Positions 48,501 through 60,500 of a stretch of DNA of 64,000 nt are shown in pieces; the first letter of the stretch is position 1, and every line of letters begins with the position of its first letter. This DNA is from Apostichopus japonicus (lineage: Eukaryota; Echinodermata; Holothuroidea; Aspidochirotida; Stichopodidae), in NCBI RefSeq assembly GCF_037975245.1, contig NC_092577.1, forward strand, positions 29,072,398-29,136,397, in the 5' to 3' direction. Under the pieces are notes generated by a model, which worked only from the letters and a program-made list of their open reading frames with translations, ran no database searches and was not told the DNA's origin. The position numbers and the translations under genes are program-made.

Positions 48501-51500
48501 GTTAATGGGGGAAGCCGATACACATGACTAACGTCGATACACACGATATAACAGTACATCGACACTTGCAAGATATCAGAATACAAGAAATAAAAGAAGG
48601 TAAACATCGAATACTTTTCATTTTGCTGGTAGCAATAACGGAACCCAACAATTTTTCTTATGAACATTTCTTATAATCTAAACTCGGATACAGGATTCTA
48701 GAGATTTGTAAAAATGAGACATCACTTCAATATCAAATGGTAACAAAAGGAACGATGGGCTAGCTAATACTTACAATTTAACTTTGTCGAAGATCAAATG
48801 TAAAAGTAAGGATAACATTGATTTCCTTTACAATGTCCTTCTAATCAAGCTAAAGCCGCAAGAATGCTGAGTGTTTATCATTTTAAGCTTATGTTTATAC
48901 CATGCATGGCCTTTAAGACAATGTAAAAACCGGATGGTACTTTCACCAATTCAGACTGATTTACCTTTAAAGGGGAAGTTCAGGATAAAACCAGAGATTT
49001 ATATGTGCTAGAACATGTTTATTCCAAACTAATAACCCATATCATTGTAGATTTTACCAATACGACTTTGAAATACATCAAGTGAAACCGTCGTCACCGC
49101 CAATTTGAAGAGCGGTCATTTTGTCTTATTGTATGAAATATAATACCCGGTTGATACTAGTCACTATACGTTTGCAGTTAACTAAAACAGTAACGTACGT
49201 ATACAATCAGTTGGAACATACTGTAACGTTAGGCCGTGCTGTAAGCATAAAGTTATATAGCATTTTGCTGCCATCCCCAGAATATATTCAACCGGCAGAC
49301 CGACAGCAAATATGCTGAAATGCCCCTTTGATTTCGCCATCGGCATTTTTCAAAATATCCACTTGAGCAAAATGTATATCAAAATTACTTCTTACTGAAA
49401 TCACAAGAGTGGTATTAGAACACTGATTGCAAAAGTATTTTAAACAATTGCGGGGTCCGACATCGTAAATGATTTGGACTACATTACTACTAGTAGTTGT
49501 GCGAAAAAAGTTCATGTTAGATTTTATCGAAAATTTCACAGTTTTTCAAAGGAGAGATGCCATTGGCTTTAATGCATGCGAGAGATTTTACACACAAAAA
49601 TCTTTATATGGGCTGTCGCACGTTCTGATTGGTTAATCAGGTTTGACCTCAGCAAATGCAAAACTGTGATATTTCATAAAAGATTACTAGTAAGAAGAAA
49701 CGCAAGTTGTAGCCTCTTCTGATTTTGTAGAATGTGGGGAAATAAATAGCTAGGCTCAGTTTTATAGTAAGAGCAGTTTCTTTTTGCTGAAGTATGACGA
49801 TGTAACAGAAAATATGAAGCCTCGGAGTTGTCGAGTAAAGCTTCTTTGGGGGAATGAAAGTATAACAAATGTGTAGGAGCGAATGACATTACACTTTTAG
49901 GTGCTTACTAGTAATAATATCATAATCATAATCAGATGTTACGAAATTCTTCTCTCTTTGCGCTTTAAACCCCCTTTGGGCCCTCCAATTAAGTGGAAAA
50001 TCGAAGATAAAGTAATATGTTTTTCTTGCAGATTTTTGCATGTCTGGACAATTCGATGCAATAACAAGAACGTCTGATGGAAATACCTACGCTTTCAAGG
50101 ATGACCTAGTCGTGCAGTTGATCGACGCAGGCACGGATGTCGCTTCTGGTTATCCTAAAGCCATATGTGAGGTTTTTCCTGGGATACCATCAAACCTCGA
50201 TGCTGCAATATATTGGACAAATGGTAAAACGTACTTCTTTAAGGTAAGTTGTAGCAGTCACAGTAGTGCTTTCGAAAAAGATATTTAGAATGATCGGAAC
50301 AGGAGCACACATCTCGCGTTAAGCTTTGTAGTGTCATAATTAAAGATTTATGCTAGATTTCAGACAAATACGTACAAAATACTAAGTTACTCTCCATGCT
50401 CTAGTTTCCTTCCGTAAGCCCTAAGAAAACATAACGCATGTGCCGGCCTTCGCAGACGAGGGATGAGTACACAAACGAAAACACGGCAGTACCATTGTAA
50501 CGCTCAAATAAATTGAACAGAATTTAAGCCTCCAATGTGTTGAAAAACTATGTAATTGTGCATCGACATTCTTGTAAATGTCTTGGAACTCGACAGATTA
50601 AACGAAAATACCATTTGCAGCGAAACCAGTTTTTCAATGGGGAGAAATGGTAGACAAACTGAAACTCAATTGAGTAGAAGAATTTATTTTACTTTGGGAG
50701 TTTCGCTTTCTCCTTCTCTTTCTCCTTCTCCTATTTCTAGTGTCACATAACAAAACAAAGAATAGTGTTGTCTAATCTAGAGTATAGAGTTCTACCAGTG
50801 ACATTTACTACCTTCTTCACTGTTTTAGAAATTGCTGGATTTAATATAATATTGTCCTACCAAATAAAATTGGACGTCCGGGTGACGGAAGCTTGATTTT
50901 ATGTCCATTGGTTCTAAAGCAATATAAAAGGAGGGACGTATTAACACTATGACTAACACTTGCTAGGATTCGCCCTCTCTTCATAGGGCCCGACTATAGC
51001 GTTCATTAGCATCATTAAATATTTAAATCCCTATGAATTGCTTAACAAAAAGTTCATAATAGCAACTCATTAAAAATCCTCATGAACCTCATTAACAGTT
51101 AATTGTTTCTATTGTTCAGGGAAGTCAATACTGGCGCACGACTGGGACCACACCAGATGACGGTTACCCTAAACAGATTTCCGATTATTTCCCTGGGCTA
51201 CCAAATGATATTGATGCCGCTGTCGTTTGGGGAGGAAACAGCAAAGGCTTCTTCTTCAAAGGTATCAACATCTTTCACTTATTTGTGCGTTTTTTCATAA
51301 TGTTCATGTCTACTTCCTTGTCAGCCGGCTTCACTGACCGCCAAGATTCACGCTTGGCAGCATTCACATGAACCGTATATATTCAGTATTTCAGTGGCAG
51401 ATATTAAAAGATAAGTGGTAGAAGAAATTATATTGAGACATGACAGTACGTTATCGTTTATAATCATTTCAATTAGGAAGACGAAGACCAAATTTATAAA

Positions 51501-54500
51501 GTGTTTGATGCAGTAGTATGTAATAAACAACCCAGCCACCCACTCCCCTTCCCCAAAAAACATAGCGAAGAGAAAATAAATCGAACCACATGTGGTTCCA
51601 TAATATATTATTCAAACTTCAGTGCTCAAACCATCAACTTAATTGTGTTTGTGAAAAACCGTGATATATCTTCCAAATAAAGCTATTTTTTTCTCAGCTG
51701 TTTGTGGAAATTATGCATCACAATAATTTATATCACATAGACCAATTATGGTAATTGGGTGTGTGTCGCCTTTAATACTGCTCCTGGATTATTATATCCG
51801 TGTAATATGAAAACCTTTATAGGTCAGTCTTTAGTCCAGGGCACGAAATTAGTCATAACTGTGTATTTCAGCTCATCGGATACAGACAGATCACCAGTTT
51901 GTTGTTATCAGTATTTCAACGGAATAAGAACATCATTTGATCTATTCAATGGCTTAATGATTTCCATTCTTACCATATAGGCTCCTTCATTTTTCGACCA
52001 TTGGCTAAGATCATGTGTAGTAACTGTTTCGTTTCAGCATTGTTAATACCACAGTAGGCGAAAGTCATTGTTTCGACGGCGCCGTGTAACACTAAAATGA
52101 TAAATCTTTTGGACCCAGTCTCTTTCTTGTGCAAAGTTTCTTAAACATTGATCTCCGACTCATATTTTACGTCATTACATTTCAGGCACAGAGTATTGGC
52201 GATTCAATCCTATCACCGACAGCACAGAAAGAGGTAACATAGATACCAATACTTATTGGCCGGGGTATAATCAAGGTACTGTAGATGCTGCCTTTCAGTG
52301 GAGTAATGGTCGCACGTACCTCTTCAAGGGTGAACAGTACTGGCGATATAACGATGCTGCGCATAGAGTTGACTCTGGATTTCCATTGTCGACTTCAAAG
52401 GAATGGCTGGGATGTCCAACCAACGAACCAGCGATGCCACTGGTAGACGTGTGTGTACCGGACTCATGCACGTGTTCATCGTTATCGGGTAAAATATCTC
52501 CAAACTTTTTTTGATGTGCCTGATTTGATCCTCTGTTGATATATCAATATCAAGCTCTACAAAAATGGTAGCCCTCTAAAATGGTTGTTCTTTCTACTGT
52601 CAGCAATATGTCACAACTGGTGTATGCTGCACATAATATTTCCTTGATATGGCAGTCACGATAGCGAGATATTTGTCGATTTCTGTCAGGTAAATTGACC
52701 GAATTTCAAAAGATTAACAACACGTGCCACGTGCACTGTGTCAGCTCCCAGAAGCAAACTTACATCTATTGTGATACAAATGTAAGCTTTGTTGATTCAT
52801 TTAAAATTGTTGAAGGTCTGGCGGGGGTAGGAAGTATCGCTTTATGGTACTATTTTGTTCTATAGCGTTGTATAGTAGGTAGTGATACAATATTGTCTAA
52901 GACAGTTATTACAATTTCTAGAAACAAAACGTCGATGAAGAATCACAATTTAATCTGACCAGTGCTGCCGACTTCTATATTTTTACTTTCTTTCAGGGTA
53001 AACGTCATACAGTTTTCCATGGTATAAACTGGGTATTATTGCCAAGAGCAAAGGGTAGAAACGGAATATGTATCAAACATTATGTTTTATCTAACACATA
53101 ACCTTCCATTGTGGTACATTACCACCAAGTTACAACTCTATGTGTATTTTCCTGTCTTATCGGAGTGTTTAGCATGTTCTGCTTTTAAGTATCCTGTGAA
53201 AGATAACGAGAAATGACAGCTGTAACTATGGATTTTAAATGTTGAAATGTACTACCATATTACCAAATAAGTGTCAAGTATAGTAACACGGTTAGTTTAA
53301 GCTTATAGTGAGATGCAGGTTTTATTAAATTTATCAAAGTCAAAACAACGGAATCAAGCTCTTCTCACCATTACCAGCTATATAGTTTCGTTCAGAAGTA
53401 ATCATGTTGCAAATATATTAATTCATTCTTCAGTACTCCAATTAAGCGTGACTACTTATAAGTAGACGTAGTGAGCTGCATTACTATCGAATTTCTGCAT
53501 CGACACGTGTCGACAATTACCAAAATCAACTGAAACATTCCAGACATTCAATGCTTTGAAATCAACATTGAGCACACCCATCATACATTTTGTTATGATG
53601 CCGGGGGGGGGGGGGTGTTTCTCGTTAGTTTACTTTTGATAAGAAATGACGTAGTAAAAGCACATTGTACTCTTCGGCTTTTTGAAACCCCTCCCTTAAA
53701 CCAATAATATCAAGCTATCACACAATTATTATTTTGCAGAACTAGATGGTTGCATTTCTGGGCAATTCGATGCTATAACACGAACCTCTGATGGAAAGAC
53801 GTACGCTTTCAAGGATAATTTAGTGATGAAGTTGAACGAACCGGGCACAGCTGTTGCTTGTGGATATCCCAAGGAGATTACTGACGTATTTCCCTTGCTA
53901 CCATCATACCTCGACGCTGCAGTCAATTGGAATAATGGGAAAACTTACTTCTTCAAGGTAACATACAGTATAGCCACGGTATGCAGTGGATATTTTCACA
54001 TTCTTTCATACTTATTTGAGTGTTGTACTTGATTACTTTTTGTGTGTGCAAGTATTCGGTATTCGCACTCGAGGAAAGGTACTCGGATGCGAAAGTGCTC
54101 GCACTTGTACCAGGTACAAGTGCACGGTTATTGGAGTCAATATGTAGAGGTAAAATCGGAGGTAATTTGCATCCCAAATACGGAAGCCTTTCATAATTAC
54201 CGAATTGGAAGTGAAATGTGCATGTGAAATGTTAATTTATTCAATATGTCAGCAGGTCACCTAGACTTTAAAATGTCAGTAACTCACATGAGCATAGATA
54301 ATTCGATGTCCAGCAAGTGACTGAGGGTGACACGTTTATCAACGGCTGACATTGCACGCCAACCCACGATTATCTTAAATAGTAAAAACTGATCCGTAGG
54401 GATTACGTACGTGTGCTTGCCGAACATTCCAATTCATATTTTCCTACTTGTAATTTCTGCCTTCGGGTTAGCATGGCCCACAGTAGGGATCGTGCACAAC

Positions 54501-57500
54501 GGGATATGACATAAGGCATAGATATCGGGCAATGATGACATGTCAACAGTTCGATGGGACAACCCGTCATGGACTGGAAAATAGACAAGATTATATTTGT
54601 TAAGCCATTCTTATATATTTTCAACATAAATATTTCCTCAATGTAAATGTCATGTATATCTGTCTACACATTCGTGACAAAAAACGCTGCACGTGCATGG
54701 GCACGAGTCTAAAGGCTCAATTTCACTTAGAAGTGCCACGCATTGTCCATTGGCCACGATTTAATTGGCGCTGCTTAAAAATTTAACAATAATGATGTTT
54801 GTCACGCCTCGATATGTTTTACTAACCTTTTTATGTGGTATGGTATGTAATATGGAGTCATTTTGAAGTCGATACTCTACATCAATTGAACATTTCGCTC
54901 TCAATTCTCGAGTAGTTTCCCTCCTTCGAGGAGATAAGTTTCAGTTCCAGCAATTCAGCAGTATTTAGGGAGTCGTTTTGGTAACTTTCTATGAAATCAA
55001 TTTTCAATCAACATTTTCTTCTCGTTATGCCAGGGAAGTCAATACTGGGCCACGACTGGGACCACACTCGATAGCGGGTACCCTAAACAGATTTCTGCTC
55101 ATTGGCCGGGATTACCAAATGATATTGATGCTGCCGTTGTTTGGGGAGGGAATGGCAAAGGATTCTTCTTCAAAGGTTGACTTCTCTTGTATTCTTGATC
55201 AATTTCTATATCAAGGTTAAATTACTTGTATGATATGTACACTAGTTACGCAAACATTCAAAAAGGATGAGTTTTTAAAGATAAATCAACAACAAAATTA
55301 TCACAGCCTTGATAAAGGTTTTGAAGAACATATATAGGCTCTGATGAAATAATAGATCACCATTGGGATCCACTTCCTCGAGTAGTTGAAGGTTTAGACA
55401 GTCAAAACGAGGTATATTCCATGATAATTATCTCCTGGTAGGAATTACAAAATATCGAGATGGGAGTTTTCAGCTGACAGTTTGGTACCTATTTCTCTTC
55501 AATATATATTAGTCTCACATTGTCTGCCACCGAAACCAATTGACCTTTCTGAGGATGATTTAATATATTATTTAATAACAATTAAGACTCCCGATTCGTA
55601 AACTATATAGTGCAGGATGATTGCATACTCACACAGACGACGTAAACTGTGTTTAACACTAATTGAGTTAAATACGTAAGATCTTCATATATTTCATTGC
55701 GTTGCAGGAACACAGTATTGGCGATACAATCCTATCAGCGACAGTACAGAAAGAGGTAACATAGATACCAATACTTATTGGCCGGGGTACAATCAAGGTA
55801 CTGTAGATGCTGCCTTTCAGTGGAGTAATGGTCGCACGTACCTCTTCAAGGGTGAACAGTACTGGCGATATAACGATGCTGCGCATAGAATTGACTCTGG
55901 ATTTCCATTGTCGACTTCAAAGGAATGGTTGGGATGTCCAACCATCAGAACAACGATTCCGTCAGAAGAGATGTGTCCATCAGGTTTAGGTAAATAAAGT
56001 GGAAAAAACATTATTTAGAATGTGAAAACTTAAACATACCTGATATGATTATCTGGGTCGTCATCAGAAGGCTCATTTCTAACTGTTCAACCCCCCCCCC
56101 CCCCTTCACAATCTCTCTCTCTCTCTCACTCCGTTAATTACTTACCATGGACTTGCATTAGACAAAACGTATACATTGTGGAATGATCATTTTACAGCAA
56201 TTCGTGAGTTTAGTTATCTTACTTAATTATGATGTCGATGAAACACGAACGATATATCAGTTAAAGGGGTTCCACTACCATGATTATAACCTGGCCTGAC
56301 GAGAGGTTCAGTCGGGGGGGGGGGGGATACACTCCGAAGTACACAGTCAATTTGGGATACGAGAAAATTATGGGATAAAAGAATAACGTAGTCTCATTCT
56401 CTTCCAAAAGCTGTCTCGGTGACATAAATTCCCCACTGTGCATCACACTTGTCATTAGGCTAATGTGTAGGGAAAAGAATATTATTAACAAAGGACGTCC
56501 ATGATTACAAGGAAGAGTTATTTTGGGCGTTTGTTAACCTATTGGTCATATCATTCTTTCATAAGAATAATTACAATATAATTTCCGAGTCCCGAATAAC
56601 ATAAAATGTGTTTGAGGGATTCACATCCACGGTGTTTCTTGTATGCAAGAGGGTTCCTTGAGAATTCCTTGCAATTAGTAAAAGTATAGGAAAGTTACAA
56701 ACAGCTCTTACCCAAAGTTTACAGGCTTGTTTGGGCCTTGGTATTAAATTTATATGTCTCAAGTCTCTGCTGGTGCATATTCGGATATGTAATGGAACGC
56801 GTTATGCGTCCCACACAATTGGGACGTTTTTTGTTAGGTACTTTAACGTCACTATTAAAAGTACTCGTACTGCCAGTTTTAATAGTTTTAATAGTATGAA
56901 TACTATGTTTCTAACAGATAGACGTTAAGCTTTGTTCATACTAGTAGTTTCTTCAACGGTATCATGTTGCCTCGCCTCGCCACCGCCCCTTCCCCACCAT
57001 TCGAGTGCATACATAACAACAAATAGATATGGTACGCGTTGGTCTATCCCATCAATTTTCCAGGAAATATTTTGTTATTCTAATGGCGATCGTCAACATT
57101 TATACCGAGGGCGCTATGATATCGGTCCTCATACGGGTGCTCTTGTTTGTTCACCATGATCTCCAAATATTTTGTATTTCTCAATACATGTGCTAGTTGT
57201 GGTAATTTGTTTGAAAAGATATCGTCTGCAATAATTTCTAGCGAGCTGGTATATACCACTAGTGATCAACTAGAAATCGCAGGTAGCAAATGCAGCTATA
57301 TTTCGAAGACTTCCATACAGTGCTTACTGAAGCTCAAACTTAAACTCACTTTAGCGTACGTGATTGAGAATATGTTCAAAAAGCTGCTGGCTGGTTAAAG
57401 GGGCCGGCCAAACGAACGGTGCGTAACATCCCCCCTTTACAGAAGAAGCAGGGATGTCGATCTTTTCCAGGAGGGTAAAAAAACAGTACCGACACAAGCC

Positions 57501-60500
57501 CTCATGAAAATGCACTTCAAAGCACGTTTACGCGAACTGGCTATTCTGTGTACATAAGTTTTCTTCCCACCACTGGTATTTATAATTTTTCCAAGACAAA
57601 TTATTTGTATTATGGATTTGAGATATTTCTTGTGCTCCCGTAGAGACTTTAAAACACAAAAGTACATGTCAGAAAGGGGAATTTAATTTTGTGGAAGGAA
57701 TTTGCGACCCGTATAAGCTGCAATGCTTTCAGACAGTGTCTTTGGCAAAAACTTTCCGGGATTTCTAACGAGACCCCCAAATTGATTGGAATGCTTTGGA
57801 ACACATTCAATCAAATTGGAATCTCTAGAATGTATCTTAGTGCTTAAGTTTAAAATAACTACAAGAGTACTGTCTGAAAGCATTGCAGCTTATACGGGCC
57901 CGAAATTCCTTCCACAAAATTAAATTCCCTTTTCTGACATGTACTTTTGTGTTTTAAAGTCTCTACGGGAGCACAAGAAATATCTCAAATCCAAAAACTT
58001 ATCGGGCTTCGCCGCCTGGACCCCACCAAGAGTTCCATAGAAATTGAATTTCTCTCTCTCGCATGTATTGTGTGCTTTAAACTCTCTACGAGAGAGCAAT
58101 GAATATTTGAAAACGCTTGATCTTCCGAGGGGCAATGCCCCGGGACCCCGACCCTCACTTGGTCCCTGACAAATACATTCTAGGGTAAGGTGAACGTAAC
58201 TCATCGTTCTGACATGTAATTTTGTTTGCGAAAATCGGTACAAAGGCGAACGAGAAGTATCTAAAAGTGCTGCAGCTTGTTGGGGCCTTCACTTTCAGCC
58301 AAAAACAGTGTGCAATTGTAATTATATATCAAGCAAAGTTGCCGCTTTTGTTATTTATCGAAATGTTGCTCAGTTAGTCACTGCAAACCGATCTCGAATC
58401 TTTTACCATCCCTCTTGAAAAATGGTGAATGTACGACCCTGTTCTGACACAGTATTGAATTTCATGTCAAAATTTAAGCATTCATAATTTGATACAGCAA
58501 TAAAGCTGGGGAAAGAGGATAGAGGTACAACGCTATTCATATCCCCCTAAATTTTCCCGCGGTGTGCGCTGCGTAAGGGTGCGTTTTTACAAATGTTGCG
58601 ACCACCCCCTCCTCCTCTCTTAGTTTGGAATTTGTGGTGCCCACCAATGGTTCAAGGGTTATAATTTTGGTAGTGAAATGAATAGTCATATGCTTTTCGT
58701 TTATTTGTTTTTAAATATGTTGATGACATTCCATTTAAGACTTTTAATGTCATTTTAACGTCTATGAAGTGGGTGCGTGTCTTTTGTAACATTGGAACAT
58801 ATTGTTCTTCTCAAAAGGTTGTGTTTCTGGAAGCTTTGACGCCATAACAAGAACTTCCGATGGGAACACGTACGCATTCAAAGGCACCTTAGTTGCTAAG
58901 TTGGCCGACGGTGACACAATTATTGCCGCTGGATATCCAAAGCCCATTTGTGATGTCTTTATTGGCATCCCATCAAACTTGGATGCAGCAGTATTTTGGG
59001 GTAATGGAAAAACATACTTCTTCAAGGTAGGTTGTGCATGAGATGGTACTGAGAAACGTGATATCTCATTTAAGAAAGGTTTCGTAACGATTAATATGAT
59101 CAATGTAATTATGAATAATGTGCAAAGTAATCGTTAATGAGGACAATTCAAACAATAATTGCTTTGGTTACTCACTGACCTTTGGTCTTTGGGAAATATA
59201 ATGCTCTGGAAGTACGAGTACTTCTGATCATTATCTTGAAGACACATATACAAAATAAGTAAGAAACTGGACAACAGAGTCGATAAATATAATTTTTTTT
59301 AAATATATTAACTATATACTATATTAATATAATATTAATATATTATAACCGATACGAAAATTACGAAAATGGTTGCCTTACTGTTGGAGAGCCTCCAACG
59401 AAAACCTTAAAGAATAAATAACTAAACAGTTCTTGTGAAAGAAGTTGCTGGGTGGTTGTCTAGTTCTCTTCCTCTTCTAGTGGAGATTGTTATGGTTGGG
59501 CGCGGGTGTCCGTCTCAACGTAAAATACTAGTTAGAAAATGTTCCCATCCGGGTAAGGTAATAAATATGGCTCGGAACAGTTCCTACATATGTTAAAGAG
59601 CTTCCAGTTTTCTCCAAAAATAAGGTAAGCAGAATAGAGTTCGGGCTTCCTCCAAATAAAATAAGTTAAGCAGAATAGATTTCCAGTTTCCGCCCAACGA
59701 ATTAAGGTAAAGCAGAAGAGAATTTCGTAAACAACGGATATGGCAATGATGACGCATCCAGACAAAGTTCTATTTACTTATGTTATGGGTAGGCATAGTC
59801 GAGAGCTAGACTATTTAACAGCATTCTGATGAATTTAATACAAACTTAAACTTTCTACACACTACAAAAGGTGGTCTTCACTGCTTGGTAGGTAGGGGTG
59901 CTCTGATTATACATTTAACAGGAAGAACCATAGGGAAGACTAAATCAGAGGTACAGGGTAGCAACCAATCTGCCCAATCAGGAGATGGTAACATCCTGTC
60001 TTAAATTAAATAAACTGTTGCCAGTTATTCAGTAGCAAGTGCATATGTTGCCAGGGCTGGTGACTAATCTACTAATGAAACAGAGAAGTAATGAAGGGCT
60101 TTCTTTAGTACTAATGAAACAAAAGGTGCCTTATTCACCACACCTGCTGTGTGAGATAATCTTAATTAAAAAAAAGTGTCTATTATCATCATGGCAGGAT
60201 GCTTTTGTTGTTGTTTAGTCTAACATTTGTTTAGCTTCATTATTATAGCACACCCCCCCCCCACCACCACCCCACCCCACATACCAAGTAGAACAAATTC
60301 CGTCTTTAACGTCCTCTGATTTCCACTTTCCCTAATTAAATCGATTTCTGTAGCTTTTAATGTTAATATCACAACTACGTACCTCAGGAGCGCTTTCACA
60401 ATTTAAAATGTTGCTTGAAGTAAGCATACGCATTTAAATTTGTACGCTTGAAAAGAAAATATATCGGTATTACTGTCTATGTGATCGAGTCCCAAGCATG

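Noticed and set aside
59532-59765. 77-codon minus-strand frame conserved at 63513-63746
   Set aside because: Conservation is explained by the recent direct duplication; the frame holds no family motif.
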